Source of the DNA: Microbacterium sp. p3-SID336
Lineage (GTDB): Bacteria > Actinomycetota > Actinomycetes > Actinomycetales > Microbacteriaceae
Reading direction: 5' to 3'
DNA length: 55,995 nucleotides
Assembly (NCBI RefSeq): GCF_025143365.1
Contig: NZ_JALXPE010000025.1
Span: forward strand, 1-55,995
This document shows positions 16,165-28,760 of the stretch, piece by piece (position 1 is the first letter of the stretch; each line of letters starts with the position of its first letter). The position numbers and the translations under genes are program-made. The notes under the pieces were generated by a model. The model did no database searches and was not told the origin of the DNA. It saw only the letters and a list, made by a program, of their open reading frames with translations.

Positions 16165-18936
16165 TCACGCCGAGAGCCCCTCGACCACCACCCGACGAGG
16201 TGGCGTGTCTCCCACGACGGACCAGGCTCGTCCTGCATGCGGTCGCGCGTAGGGCGGAAGCTCCCGCACGCCGAGCAGCTGGCGAAGGTCGGACGGGCGC
16301 TCTGCCCGGACGAGCACCTCCCCCTCCGCGCGCACGCCCTGCCACAGGGCCCATTGCCGCTGCCAGGCCTCCGCATCGCCGACCAGCACACACGCGACTC
16401 CGGTCGCGCCTGGCTCCGTCCCCACCGCGACGACGTTCCACTCCGGATGGGCGTCCCGCAGTCCCGCGATCACGCGGGCGGCGCCGGGCGTGACCAGCGC
16501 GGTGAGCGCGTGCTGCGCTCTCCACACGGGCGCATGCGCCGGTGAGGGTCTCGCCGCGGGAGCAGCGGTCTCGTCCACCCACACGAACTGCACCTCGCGC
16601 TCGTCGAGCACCGCCCGCCCGGGGAGGCGGTCCCTGGCGAAGGTCCCGGAGTCGCCGCCTGCCGCCAGGTGCTCGACCCGTGAGGCCATGCGCAGCAGGG
16701 CGCGCCGCGGCACGAGGTCGATCACGCGGCCCAGCGGGCCCGTGGCTCGACCGGCCGTCAGCACCCAGGTCGTGGCGGCGCCCGCACGCAGCGCCTGCTC
16801 CCACCGCTGCACGAACTCCAGCGCGTACTCCGTCGGGAGTTCGGCGTGCAGCGCGTCGATGTCGTCGCACAGCACGAGCCGCGGCACGTCTGCGCTCCCG
16901 CTCGTCCAGGAGGTGAGGAGGTCCAGAGCCGCCTCCGCATCCCGCGGCACGACGACCGCGTCGTGGCACTGCGCGGCGATGGAACGAACGACGGCGGTGC
17001 GGCCGCTCCCTGGCGCGCCGAGAACGACGAGACCGCGGTCGCGTCCAGGCCGGAGCAGCTCATGAGGCTGCGACTGATGCGCGGGATCGTCGACCAGCCC
17101 CAGCGTCACCGGCGAGCTCGCGCCGCGCGGACGCTCTCCGCCTTCCCCGACCAGGTCACCCAGGTCCAGGCGCCGCGGCAGCGGTGGCAGCCAGGGGCTG
17201 ACCGCGGGGCGCGCCTCCGCCCACCGCAGGCACGCCCCGCGCACGTCGGCGACGTCGGTGAGGGCGACCCGCAGCTCGACCGGTTCGCGATCCTCGGGTC
17301 GCCGCACGAGCGCCCGTCCGCGCCCCACAGAGCCTCCCGGCAGCAGCGCCGCAGCGTCCGAGCCGATCACGGCGCGGCTGTCGGCGGCGTCGGCCACGCG
17401 GAGACTGAGGCGCAGGGGGCAGTTCGCCGCCAGGGCATCGCGGATCACTCCCCCGGCGCGCTGTGTGCCGAGGATCAGATGCATTCCGAGGGCCCGACCA
17501 CGCGCAGCGATGTCGGTGAAGACCGCGCCGAGATCGGGGTGCTCCTGCAGCAATGCGGCGAACTCGTCCACCACGATCAGCAGCCGTGGCAGGGAGACCT
17601 CCCGCACGTCGCGGGCGCCCGCCTCCGCCAGCACCCCCTCCCGCCGGCGCATCTCGGCGCTCAGGCTGGACACGCCCCGCCTGGCCCCGCCCTCGTCGAG
17701 GTCCGTGACGACGGACGCGACCTGAGGCAGTGCACGCAGCGGCTCGAACGCGGTACCGCCCTTGAAGTCCGCCAGCAGAAGCGCCACCCGCTCCGGTCCG
17801 TAACTGCGGGCGATCGCGGTGACCCAGGTGATCAGCAGCTCGCTCTTGCCTGCCCCTGTCATGCCCGTCACGATCGCATGAGGCCCGTCGTGCACGAGGT
17901 CGACGACGACCTCCGCGCCGCGACCGTCGCGCCCCAGGGTCACCGGGAGGCCGTCCGCCGTCGCAGGTGCGGCCGGGAGCTCGGCGAGCGACACGTGCAG
18001 GGGCAGCCCCACCTCCCTGTCGTCCGCATCAGGACAGCACGAGGCGACCGCCGAGACCTGCTGCCCGGACAGGCACTCGACCGCGAGCGGCAGCACCGCG
18101 TCCGGGGTGCGGAGCGTGGCGGCTCCCGGCTCGACGACGTCGATCACGGTCGTGATCCCCGGCGGCACCTCGTCGTCGCCGGCCGCGATGCAGATCACCG
18201 CGTCCGCGTCTGCCGCGTCTGCCGCGACGGCCGTGCCGGCAACCCCTGTTCCCAGACGGAACCCACCGCGACCGGCACGCCGCGCGTGCGGAAGCCCTGC
18301 GACCTCCCACCGCTGGACCTCGCTGCCGACGAGGGACAACTGGCCCGGAGCGAACCGGAGGCAGAGCTGCACCACGAGAGCACGGGCAGCGGCCGTGGCG
18401 ACCGGACCCGCGCCGCGCACGCAGATTCCGCGGCCCAGGGGAACCGTGAGCGGGGCATCGGCGAGCTCCGCGCTCCGCTCCCGGAACGCCGTCGCTCGTT
18501 CCCCCTCCCCACCGCTGCAGCGCACGGCGCTCCGGCGGTTGCCGCGGCCCACGACCACGGCAGTCGACGCATCCGGCGGCTCCGCGCCGCGTAGCGGGGG
18601 CTCGCGCAGACAGGCCAGCACATCCGGATGCCGCCGGTCGAGCTGTGCACGCTCGGTGCGGTGCCGCCGCACGAGTTCCTCCTCCGCGGCCGCCCACTGT
18701 GTCGCCGCGGTCGCCTCGTCACGCCGCCGGTCGCGGCGCCGACCGCGAGCGGCATCGGCCACCGACGCCAGCATCATGAAAGGCCCCAGCGCGGCGAACC
18801 AGAGAGCCTGCGGCGTGCCGGTCGTCAGCCACAGCGCGATGCCGACGCCCACGGGAGCGACGGCGGCCAGAAGCGGGAGAGAACCGCGGCGGGGCGGCGC
18901 AGGGACAGCAGGCAGCACGAGAGGAGACGGATCCAT
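16165..18936 (-). CDS. FtsK/SpoIIIE-domain ATPase, EccC/EssC-like
   Basis: 923 aa. Two membrane segments are near the N-terminus (about residues 20-40 and 43-60), followed by a basic, coiled stretch. The first ATPase domain has GMTGAGKS (358-365) and LLIVVDEFAAL, plus ILGTQRAGG. The second has GAPGSGRT (640-647) and LVLCDDIDAL. Tandem FtsK-type ATPases after two N-terminal helices are the layout of type VII secretion EccC/EssC rather than of the DNA translocase FtsK, and no gamma winged-helix is seen. No WXG100, EccB, EccD or mycosin gene is in the window. It lies 58 bases after the PP2C gene, probably in one operon. Confidence 0.85.
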   Translation of the reverse strand: MDPSPLVLPAVPAPPRRGSLPLLAAVAPVGVGIALWLTTGTPQALWFAALGPFMMLASVADAARGRRRDRRRDEATAATQWAAAEEELVRRHRTERAQLDRRHPDVLACLREPPLRGAEPPDASTAVVVGRGNRRSAVRCSGGEGERATAFRERSAELADAPLTVPLGRGICVRGAGPVATAAARALVVQLCLRFAPGQLSLVGSEVQRWEVAGLPHARRAGRGGFRLGTGVAGTAVAADAADADAVICIAAGDDEVPPGITTVIDVVEPGAATLRTPDAVLPLAVECLSGQQVSAVASCCPDADDREVGLPLHVSLAELPAAPATADGLPVTLGRDGRGAEVVVDLVHDGPHAIVTGMTGAGKSELLITWVTAIARSYGPERVALLLADFKGGTAFEPLRALPQVASVVTDLDEGGARRGVSSLSAEMRRREGVLAEAGARDVREVSLPRLLIVVDEFAALLQEHPDLGAVFTDIAARGRALGMHLILGTQRAGGVIRDALAANCPLRLSLRVADAADSRAVIGSDAAALLPGGSVGRGRALVRRPEDREPVELRVALTDVADVRGACLRWAEARPAVSPWLPPLPRRLDLGDLVGEGGERPRGASSPVTLGLVDDPAHQSQPHELLRPGRDRGLVVLGAPGSGRTAVVRSIAAQCHDAVVVPRDAEAALDLLTSWTSGSADVPRLVLCDDIDALHAELPTEYALEFVQRWEQALRAGAATTWVLTAGRATGPLGRVIDLVPRRALLRMASRVEHLAAGGDSGTFARDRLPGRAVLDEREVQFVWVDETAAPAARPSPAHAPVWRAQHALTALVTPGAARVIAGLRDAHPEWNVVAVGTEPGATGVACVLVGDAEAWQRQWALWQGVRAEGEVLVRAERPSDLRQLLGVRELPPYARPHAGRAWSVVGDTPPRRVVVEGLSA

Positions 18937-18994
18937 GTCTCCCAGTGCACCGCAGAGTGCGGCCGATGACGGCGCTGTCCACAGCGCACGGCGG

Positions 18995-19792
18995 CTATTC
19001 CGCGGTGTCGCCCTCTGGGGAGGAGGACTCCGCCGGGTCGCTCACCTGCAGCACGATGAGCGTCACGTTGTCACGGCCGCCGTTCTCCAGCGCCGCCGCC
19101 AGCATGGCGTCCACACCAGCGCCGGGATCGGCGTTCTCGCGCAGGAAGTGCTGGATGCCGTAGTCCGTGAGCTCCTTGGTCAGGCCGTCGGAGCAGATGA
19201 CGAAGCGGTCGCCGGCGCGCAGGTCGATCGTCACGTAGTCCGGCGCCGTCAGCTCGCTCGCGCCCACCGCGCGGGTGATCACGTTGCTGTAGGGGTGCCC
19301 CTCGGCCTCTTCCGGGCTGAGCTTGCCGGCGGTGATGAGCTCCTGCACGACCGAGTGATCAGTGGTGACCTGCACGAGTCGATCGTCACGGAGGAGGTAC
19401 ACCCGCGAATCGCCGATGTTGAGCGCCACCCACTGCGGCCGCTCCCCCGTCTCGTCGAGATACACGCCCGTGAGCGTGGTCCCCGTGCCCTCGTCTGTCG
19501 TGTCGGGGTGCTCGGCGATGTCGTCGACCGCTCGCGCCAGCGCGTTCTCGATGCCGACGCGGTTCACGTCGTCCGCGGTGACCATCGCCTGCAGACGCGA
19601 GACCGTGCTGCGGCTGGCGATCTCTCCACCGGCGTGGCCGCCCATGCCGTCGGCCACGATGAACAGCGGGAACTCGGCGAGGAATGCGTCCTGGTTCGTC
19701 TCCCGTCGACGCCCCTGGTCGGTGACGCCTGCCCAGGAGAGCAGCAGCGGGCGTCCCGCAACCGTGACGGTGTGCGTCTTCGTCTCAGCCAC
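18995..19792 (-). CDS. PP2C-family Ser/Thr protein phosphatase
   Basis: 265 aa from the GTG at 19792, which has GGAGG about 7 bases upstream; longer starts have none. PP2C metal motifs are all present: TNQDAF, VADGMGGHAGGE, NIGDSRVYL, CSDGLT and GGRDNVTLIVLQV. It is soluble and resembles the PstP/PrpC catalytic domain without the membrane and extracellular parts of mycobacterial PstP. It may dephosphorylate targets of Ser/Thr kinases; no kinase is in the window. Followed by the EccC-like ATPase. Confidence 0.93.
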   Translation of the reverse strand: MAETKTHTVTVAGRPLLLSWAGVTDQGRRRETNQDAFLAEFPLFIVADGMGGHAGGEIASRSTVSRLQAMVTADDVNRVGIENALARAVDDIAEHPDTTDEGTGTTLTGVYLDETGERPQWVALNIGDSRVYLLRDDRLVQVTTDHSVVQELITAGKLSPEEAEGHPYSNVITRAVGASELTAPDYVTIDLRAGDRFVICSDGLTKELTDYGIQHFLRENADPGAGVDAMLAAALENGGRDNVTLIVLQVSDPAESSSPEGDTAE

Positions 19793-19839
19793 GTCCTGCC
19801 TCCGATGGACCTGCGGCGGAAAGGGCGGTCGCAGGATAC

Positions 19840-19938
19840 TCACACATCGTAGTGGAACTCGTTCCCCTCGCTGGCACCTCGGTCCGATGGGCGGAGACGT
19901 GGACCGGGGGCGCCGAACCGGCGCTGCGACAAGACCAT
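19840..19938 (-). CDS. Small ORF, 32 codons, leaderless
   Basis: Predicted peptide of 32 aa, starting MVLSQRRFGAPGP and ending GNEFHYDV. It is supported by a TAACGT hexamer exactly 6 bases upstream of its ATG (19945-19950), the geometry shared by many real genes here. It is soluble, with a basic N-terminal half and a polar C-terminus. It resembles nothing I know. It lies between a terminator (19986-20015) and the PP2C gene and ends 47 bases before that gene's start. It could be a genuine small protein, a regulatory upstream ORF for the phosphatase operon, or a chance ORF. Confidence 0.45.
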   Translation of the reverse strand: MVLSQRRFGAPGPRLRPSDRGASEGNEFHYDV

Positions 19939-19944
19939 GCCTCC

Positions 19945-19950
19945 ACGTTA
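19945..19950 (-). promoter_or_regulatory. -10 element for the small ORF and PP2C operon
   Basis: TAACGT on the minus strand, then GGAGGC and ATG. It is the best promoter candidate between the upstream terminator and the PP2C gene. Confidence 0.45.
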
Positions 19951-19985
19951 GCGGCCCGATCGCGGCCCCGACACCGTTCACAGCA

Positions 19986-20015
19986 CGAAACCCCCGGCGA
20001 GTGCCGGGGGTTTCG
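19986..20015. terminator. Strong symmetric terminator
   Basis: CGAAACCCCCGGC (19986-19998) pairs with GCCGGGGGTTTCG (20003-20015), a 13-bp perfect stem with a 4-base loop and A/T-rich ends. It lies 11 bases beyond the stop of the proline-rich gene. Confidence 0.85.
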
Positions 20016-20026
20016 TTGTCAGGCGA

Positions 20027-20899
20027 TCACGCAGGGGGCTGCGTGGGGTCGTTCGGCGCCGTCGGCGGGGCGGGCGGCGCTGCGGGCGGAGCAGTCGGCG
20101 GCGCCGGAGGGGTCGTCGGCGGCGCGGCGGGAGGCGCCGGCGGGGTGGTCGGCGGCGCGGCAGGAGGCGCCGGCGGGGTGGTCGGCGGGACCGGCGGGAT
20201 GGGCGCGCCCGTCGCCGGAGCCGCAGGCGCGGCCGGCGGGGCATAGCCAGGGGCAGCCGGCGGCGCGTAGCCGGGCTGGGCCGGAGGCGCGTAGCCCTGC
20301 TGCGGAGCACCGTAGCCCTGCTGTGGAGCGCCGTACCCCGGCTGCTGCGGGGCGCCGTAACCCTGCTGAGGCCCTACGGCTGCGGGCTGCACCGGGACGC
20401 CGTCCCAGACCGTGCGGTCTCCGAGGAAGCCGTTACCTGCCCACGAGGCGGGCTGGATGTTCGGGTTCCACCGCGACTTGTCGAAGGCGTTGATGCCGAG
20501 CCAGACAGGCGGAAGGAAGAAGTACAGGATCACCCAGACGGCGTCCTTCTGGACCTTGAGCCCCACCCGCCACGCGGCGATCAGCTCCACCACGCGTCCG
20601 GCGATGCCGACAAGCGGCAGAATGAGGAACCAGCCGAGGAACGGGATGATCGCACCGAGCACTCCGGCGCCGAACAGGTAGAGGACGATCCAGGGGCTCA
20701 GGTCGCCGAGCTTGTAGAAGATCATGGTGTTGTACACCGGGACCCACGCGCGCCACTTCCCCTGCACGCCGGCCTTCTCGAAGATCATCATGTAGAACCA
20801 CGCGTAGAGCGCGTAGATCGCCAGCGGCACTACCGTGTACAGCAGGATCAGCGCGATCGCGGCGCCGCCTGACAGGCCATAGCCGTAATAGTCGTCCAA
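20027..20899 (-). CDS. Membrane protein with proline-rich repeat tail (DUF5684-like)
   Basis: 290 aa. The N-terminal half has four or so membrane segments (around residues 10-35, 62-100 and 110-135), with the conserved-looking EKAGVQGKWRAWVPVYN and INAFDKSRW. The C-terminal half is a disordered tail: first GYGAPQQ repeats, then 11-residue TTPPAPPAAPP repeats. Function is unknown; related proteins are annotated as signal peptidase I-like or DUF5684 membrane proteins. The TTG start at 20899 has GGAGGGG upstream, and a TAATGT -10 lies at 20944-20949. Confidence 0.85.
   Translation of the reverse strand: MDDYYGYGLSGGAAIALILLYTVVPLAIYALYAWFYMMIFEKAGVQGKWRAWVPVYNTMIFYKLGDLSPWIVLYLFGAGVLGAIIPFLGWFLILPLVGIAGRVVELIAAWRVGLKVQKDAVWVILYFFLPPVWLGINAFDKSRWNPNIQPASWAGNGFLGDRTVWDGVPVQPAAVGPQQGYGAPQQPGYGAPQQGYGAPQQGYAPPAQPGYAPPAAPGYAPPAAPAAPATGAPIPPVPPTTPPAPPAAPPTTPPAPPAAPPTTPPAPPTAPPAAPPAPPTAPNDPTQPPA
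20115..20190. repeat. 33-bp in-frame tandem repeat
   Basis: GTCGGCGGCGCGG-type units start at 20115, 20148 and, partly, 20181. The 33-base period encodes 11-residue Pro/Ala/Thr units, so length changes keep the reading frame. Confidence 0.75.
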
Positions 20900-20943
20900 G
20901 GTTCCCCTCCAGAGAATGGTGTTTCTGGCATTCTGCGCTGCTC

Positions 20944-20949
20944 ACATTA
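20944..20949 (-). promoter_or_regulatory. -10 element of the proline-rich membrane protein
   Basis: TAATGT on the minus strand, with a predicted start near 20937, gives a leader of about 38 bases containing the GGAGGGG ribosome site. Confidence 0.4.
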
Positions 20950-20962
20950 GCGCGTCAGCGAG

Positions 20963-20985
20963 GTCGCGCGCATGCGATGCGCGAC
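20963..20985 (-). terminator. Possible terminator after yaaA
   Basis: GTCGCGC and GCGCGAC form a 7-bp stem with a 9-base loop, 17 bases past the yaaA stop. No T-run; weak. Confidence 0.3.
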
Positions 20986-21001
20986 GAGGTGCATGAAGAC
21001 C

Positions 21002-21745
21002 TCACTCCTCGACGACGAGCTCCAGCGTCCCGGGCTCGCCGTCCCTGAACTCGATGCCCCGGCCGTGGGCCCAGGTGCGCAGTGCTCGGAGCGACCCGAT
21101 GCGCGGGCGATCCTCGGCGATGGCGCGAACCAGGAGCCCCTTGGACTTCTTGTTGAAGTGGTTGAGCGCCCTGCCCTGCGCGGTGACGACGCGCACGTAC
21201 GCGGACGGCACCGTGTCGGGGACGGGGCCGAGGCCGACGTACGCCTCACTGCGCAGATCGAGGACGAACGCAGGCCGTGCCTCGGCGATCGCGGCAGAGG
21301 TCGCTGCCGCCCAGTGGCGGCGCAGCGGAGGGATGCCGGGCAGGGCGGTGCCGGCGGCGAGACGGTAGGCGGGGATGGGGTCGAGCGCACCGACCGGGCC
21401 GAACGGCGCACTGTGGATCCACACGTGCGCGCCCAGCCATCGCCGCGCGGCCGACGGAAGTCCCGCCGCATCCAGCGCGTCGTAGAGCACCCCTGTGTAT
21501 CGGTCGACCGCCGGCATCGCCGGGGAATCTCGCAGCGTGCGATTGCGCTCCACATCGTCGAGCTGACGCGCGCTGAGCTTCAGGACCCGACGGGATGCCT
21601 CCTCATCGGCGGCGAGCTCGACGAGGGCCGACACGACGGGTTCGCGCTGTGCGAGAAGTCCAGGCAGCGCGAGTGACGTCAGGTCGAGCGGCCCGCCGTC
21701 GCCGCCGGCGCGCTTGGTCTCAGACGGCGGAAGCAGGATCTTCAT
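21002..21745 (-). CDS. yaaA: Peroxide stress protein YaaA family (DUF328)
   Basis: 247 aa from ATG 21745 (MKILLPPSETK), preferred over the ATG at 21760 because AGAGG lies just upstream and the family starts with this PPSETK motif. Other landmarks are YTGVLYDAL, SAPFGPVGALDPIPAYRL and the late NHFNKKSKG. In E. coli YaaA lowers intracellular iron and limits damage under peroxide stress; structural work links the fold to DNA binding. It is separated from the ATP synthase operon by a strong terminator. Confidence 0.92.
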   Translation of the reverse strand: MKILLPPSETKRAGGDGGPLDLTSLALPGLLAQREPVVSALVELAADEEASRRVLKLSARQLDDVERNRTLRDSPAMPAVDRYTGVLYDALDAAGLPSAARRWLGAHVWIHSAPFGPVGALDPIPAYRLAAGTALPGIPPLRRHWAAATSAAIAEARPAFVLDLRSEAYVGLGPVPDTVPSAYVRVVTAQGRALNHFNKKSKGLLVRAIAEDRPRIGSLRALRTWAHGRGIEFRDGEPGTLELVVEE

Positions 21746-21765
21746 GGAACCTCTGATCATGCAGA

Positions 21766-21807
21766 CGCGTCCGCCCCGTCACCCGGGAAGGTGACGAGGC
21801 GGACGCG
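21766..21807 (-). terminator. ATP synthase operon terminator
   Basis: CGCGTCCGCC (21766-21775) pairs with GGCGGACGCG (21798-21807). After one mismatch, CGTCACC (21777-21783) pairs with GGTGACG (21790-21796), closing a CGGGAA loop. It is a 17-bp stem just past the atpC stop. Confidence 0.75.
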
Positions 21808-21820
21808 AGTGACGGAGCTG

Positions 21821-22081
21821 TCAGGCGATGAGAGCCGCGTTGCCGGCCACGATCGTCAGGACGTCGCCCTCCATCGAGAGGAATCCGTCCTGCGCGTTGG
21901 CGAGCACCTTGGTGCCATCCGTCTGGGTGATCCGGACCTGGCCCTCGGCGAGGATGGCCAGCACCGGCTCGTGACCGGACATGAAGCCGATCTCGCCCTC
22001 GACGGTCTTGGCGACCACCAGGCTCGCCTCTCCCGTCCAGACCTCCGCATCGGCGGAGACGAGGCTGACGTTGAGCGCCAT
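21821..22081 (-). CDS. atpC: F1 ATP synthase epsilon subunit, short form
   Basis: 86 aa, the rotor-stalk subunit. The N-terminal beta-sandwich domain is complete (GEIGFMSGHEPVLAIL, GFLSMEGDVLTIVAGNA), but the protein stops right after it. The C-terminal pair of helices, which inhibits ATP hydrolysis in E. coli (139 aa), is absent. Short epsilon subunits occur elsewhere in Microbacteriaceae, so this is probably a lineage trait and not a truncation. It is the last gene of the operon, 2 bases after atpD. Confidence 0.95.
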   Translation of the reverse strand: MALNVSLVSADAEVWTGEASLVVAKTVEGEIGFMSGHEPVLAILAEGQVRITQTDGTKVLANAQDGFLSMEGDVLTIVAGNAALIA

Positions 22082-22083
22082 GA

Positions 22084-24461
<2,378 letters not shown>

Positions 24462-24480
24462 GAATCAGTACCTCACGCGA

Positions 24481-26121
24481 TTACGCGCGACGACCCTTGA
24501 CGATCTTCTCCTGGTTGACGTCGTCGGCCTCGGCCGCAGCGTACTCCTCGTGACCAGGGGCGCCGATGGCGTGACCCTTGCCGCCCTGGAACTCCAGGAG
24601 GAAGTTGTCGGTCTGCTTGTCGAGCTCGGCCACCGTGTCGTCGTCCAGCACGTTCGTCTCACGCAGCGTGTCGAGCACCTTCGTGTTGCGACGCAGGTAG
24701 TCGAGCAGCTCGCGCTCGAAGCGCAGCACGTCCTCGACCTCGATCGAGTCGAGCTTGCCGTTCGTGCCGGCCCAGATCGAGACGACCTGCTCCTCCACGG
24801 GGTACGGCGAGTACTGCGGCTGCTTGAGCAGCTCGGTCAGGCGGGCACCACGCGAGAGCTGACGACGCGAGGCAGCGTCGAGGTCCGACGCGAACATCGC
24901 GAACGCCTCGAGCGAGCGGTACTGCGCCAGCTCCAGCTTCAGCGTTCCGGAGACCTTCTTGATGGACTTGACCTGTGCGTCACCACCGACTCGCGAGACC
25001 GAGATACCCACGTCGACCGCCGGACGCTGGTTGGCGTTGAAGAGGTCGGACTGGAGGAAGATCTGGCCGTCGGTGATCGAGATCACGTTGGTCGGGATGT
25101 ACGCCGAGACGTCGTTCGCCTTGGTCTCGATGATGGGCAGACCCGTCATCGAACCGGCGCCGAGCTCGTCGGACAGCTTCGCGCACCGCTCGAGCAGACG
25201 CGAGTGCAGGTAGAAGACGTCACCGGGGTACGCCTCGCGGCCCGGCGGGCGGCGGAGCAGCAGCGACACGGCACGGTAGGCCTCGGCCTGCTTCGACAGG
25301 TCGTCGAAGATGATCAGGACGTGCTTGCCGCCGTACATCCAGTGCTGGCCGATGGCCGAGCCGGTGTACGGAGCCAGGTACTTGAAGCCGGCGGGGTCGG
25401 ACGCCGGAGCCGCCACGATCGTGGTGTACTCCAGGGCGCCGGCCTCCTCGAGCGCGCCCTTCACCGAAGCGATGGTCGAGCCCTTCTGGCCGATGGCGAC
25501 GTAGATGCAGCGGACCTGCTTGTTGACGTCGCCCGACTCCCAGTTGGCCTTCTGGTTGATGATCGTGTCGATCGCGATGGCCGTCTTGCCGGTCTGGCGG
25601 TCACCGATGATCAGCTGACGCTGACCACGGCCGACAGGGATCATGGCGTCGATGGCCTTGATGCCGGTCTGCATCGGCTCGTGCACCGACTTGCGCTGCA
25701 TGACGCCGGGAGCCTGGAGCTCCAGCTCGCGGACACCCTCGGTCGCGATCGCGCCGAGGCCGTCGATCGGGTTGCCGAGCGGGTCGACCACGCGGCCCAG
25801 GTAGCCGTCGCCGACGGGGACCGAGAGGACCTCGCCCGTGCGGGTGACTTCCTGACCGGCCTCGATACCGGTGAAGTCGCCCAGGACGACGACGCCGATC
25901 TCGTGCTCGTCGAGGTTCAGGGCCAGGCCCTTCGTGCCGTCCTCGAACGTCACGAGCTCGTTCGCCATCACACCGGGCAGGCCCTCGACGTGAGCGATGC
26001 CGTCGGCGGCGTCGATGACGGTGCCGACCTCGGTCGCCGCGGCCCCGGTGGGCTCGTAGGCGGCGGCGAAATCCTTCAGCGCGTCACGGATGACGTCGGG
26101 GCTGATCGATAGTTCTGCCAT
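24481..26121 (-). CDS. atpA: F1 ATP synthase alpha subunit
   Basis: 546 aa. The nucleotide loop is [14 protein letters not shown], and the arginine-finger region is close to [13 protein letters not shown]...[19 protein letters not shown]. The C-terminal extension past the core (ending [14 protein letters not shown]) is typical for actinobacteria; in mycobacteria such an extension suppresses ATP hydrolysis. The ATG at 26121 has AAAGGGAAGAC upstream. Confidence 0.99.
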   Translation of the reverse strand: MAELSISPDVIRDALKDFAAAYEPTGAAATEVGTVIDAADGIAHVEGLPGVMANELVTFEDGTKGLALNLDEHEIGVVVLGDFTGIEAGQEVTRTGEVLSVPVGDGYLGRVVDPLGNPIDGLGAIATEGVRELELQAPGVMQRKSVHEPMQTGIKAIDAMIPVGRGQRQLIIGDRQTGKTAIAIDTIINQKANWESGDVNKQVRCIYVAIGQKGSTIASVKGALEEAGALEYTTIVAAPASDPAGFKYLAPYTGSAIGQHWMYGGKHVLIIFDDLSKQAEAYRAVSLLLRRPPGREAYPGDVFYLHSRLLERCAKLSDELGAGSMTGLPIIETKANDVSAYIPTNVISITDGQIFLQSDLFNANQRPAVDVGISVSRVGGDAQVKSIKKVSGTLKLELAQYRSLEAFAMFASDLDAASRRQLSRGARLTELLKQPQYSPYPVEEQVVSIWAGTNGKLDSIEVEDVLRFERELLDYLRRNTKVLDTLRETNVLDDDTVAELDKQTDNFLLEFQGGKGHAIGAPGHEEYAAAEADDVNQEKIVKGRRA

Positions 26122-26168
26122 TGTCTTCCCTTTGTATCTGGGTGCGCGGTTCCCCGCGCGAAGTCGTG

Positions 26169-26960
26169 TTAGCCCGCGAGCTTCTGGCGAAGGTCGGCGA
26201 GTCGTGCGGAGATGCTGCCGTCGATGACGTCGTCGGCGATCTGCACGCGCAGACCTCCGACCACGGCGGGATCGATGACGACGTTGAGCGACACCTCGCC
26301 GTCGTAGCGACGCGAGAGCGCGTCACGCAGACGGGTGCGCTGAGCCTCGGAGAGGTCGGTCGCCGTGTGCACCGTCGCGACCACGAGGCCGCGCTGGTTC
26401 GAGACGATCCGGATCGCGCGGCTCAGCAGCTGACGCACCCGGCGCTCACGCGGACGACGCACCAGCGACGAGACGATGAGCGTGGTCGCGGCACCGGCGG
26501 AGGCGCCGGCCAGGAGGCGCTCCACGAGCTCCCCCTTCGCGTCGTCTCCCCCGAGGCGGCTGCCCAGGGCGAGCTCGAGCTCGGGGTTCGCGGCCACGAC
26601 CCGGGAGAAGCCGAACAGCTGCCCCTCGATGTCGGCGCCGGACTCGGCGATCGCGGCGGACCGGATCGCGAGCTCCTCGATGCCGTCGACGAGCTGGTCG
26701 GCGTTCGACCAGCGTTCTGCGACGGCGGCACCCAGAACGGCCCGGGAGGCCTCGGAGAGTCCGCCGAAGACTGCGGCGACGACCTGCTGCCGTGCCGCAG
26801 CCGGAGCGGCGGGGTCGGCGAGCGCGCCGCTCAGCTGAGACGAATCGCCCACGGCACGCGCGGCGGCGAACAGCTCCCGCGCGGTGTCGAGGGTGATGTC
26901 CTTCGCTGCGGCAAGCGTCTGAGTGGATGCCGCGAGTGCCTGAGCGGTCGCGCTGCCCAT
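26169..26960 (-). CDS. atpH: ATP synthase delta subunit
   Basis: 263 aa peripheral-stalk subunit, longer than E. coli delta (177 aa) but normal for actinobacteria. The family C-terminal block is [20 protein letters not shown] followed by [24 protein letters not shown]. Its ATG shares one base with the atpF stop (TAATG), so translation is coupled. Confidence 0.96.
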   Translation of the reverse strand: MGSATAQALAASTQTLAAAKDITLDTARELFAAARAVGDSSQLSGALADPAAPAAARQQVVAAVFGGLSEASRAVLGAAVAERWSNADQLVDGIEELAIRSAAIAESGADIEGQLFGFSRVVAANPELELALGSRLGGDDAKGELVERLLAGASAGAATTLIVSSLVRRPRERRVRQLLSRAIRIVSNQRGLVVATVHTATDLSEAQRTRLRDALSRRYDGEVSLNVVIDPAVVGGLRVQIADDVIDGSISARLADLRQKLAG

Positions 26961-27517
26961 TACTGAGCCGCCTTCTCGGATGCTTCGAGATCGGCGAGGA
27001 AGCGGTCGACCACGGCGGCCGCGCGAGCGTCGTCGGAGAGCGTCTCGCCGACCACGCCACCGGCGAGGTCGAGCGCGAGCGAGCCGACCTCGCTGCGCAG
27101 GGAGACGAGAGCCGTCTGGCGCTCGGCCTCGATCTGCGTGTGCGCGGTGGCGGTCAGACGTGCGGCCTCGCTGGCCGCGGTCTCCTTCGCCTCGGCGATG
27201 ATCTTCTTGCCGTCCTCACGGGCGGCCTCGCGGATCTCGCCGGCCTCGGTGCGCGCCTCGGCGAGCTGGCGGGTGTACTCCTCGAGTGCCGCCTCCGCCT
27301 GCTTCTGCGCCTCATCGGCCTTCGCGATGTTGCCCTCGATGGCGGCGGACCGCTCGTCGAGCATCTTCGTCAGACGGGGAAGGGCGACCTTCCACACCAC
27401 GACGAGGATGATGATGAACCAGAAGCCCGACCAGATGATGTCGTACCACGCGGGGATCAGCGGGTTGTTGGCCGCCTCACCCTCAGCCGCGAGGTTCGTG
27501 ACAAGAGCGTTCAGCAT
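26960..27517 (-). CDS. atpF: ATP synthase b subunit
   Basis: 185 aa. One N-terminal membrane helix (around residues 28-48: IIWSGFWFIIILVVVWKVAL) is followed by a long Ala/Glu/Lys-rich coiled coil (RSAAIEGNIAKADEAQKQAE onward), the peripheral stalk. Overlaps atpH by one base. Confidence 0.97.
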   Translation of the reverse strand: MLNALVTNLAAEGEAANNPLIPAWYDIIWSGFWFIIILVVVWKVALPRLTKMLDERSAAIEGNIAKADEAQKQAEAALEEYTRQLAEARTEAGEIREAAREDGKKIIAEAKETAASEAARLTATAHTQIEAERQTALVSLRSEVGSLALDLAGGVVGETLSDDARAAAVVDRFLADLEASEKAAQ

Positions 27518-27544
27518 CCTGTCTCCTTCAGAAGTCGGTGGGGA

Positions 27545-28730
<1,186 letters not shown>

Positions 28731-28736
28731 TCCTCA

Positions 28737-28742
28737 ACACTA
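28737..28742 (-). promoter_or_regulatory. Possible internal promoter before atpB
   Basis: Minus-strand TAGTGT, 6 bases, then GTG at 28730, within the 30-base gap between atpI and atpB. It could drive the structural atp genes separately from the upstream genes. Confidence 0.4.
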
Positions 28743-28760
28743 TCAGAATCCAAGGGTGCC

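Noticed and set aside
20040..20330. GC-rich plus-strand frame of Gly/Val/Ala repeats opposite the membrane protein
   Set aside because: It is the complement of proline-rich coding repeats on the minus strand and has no start signals.
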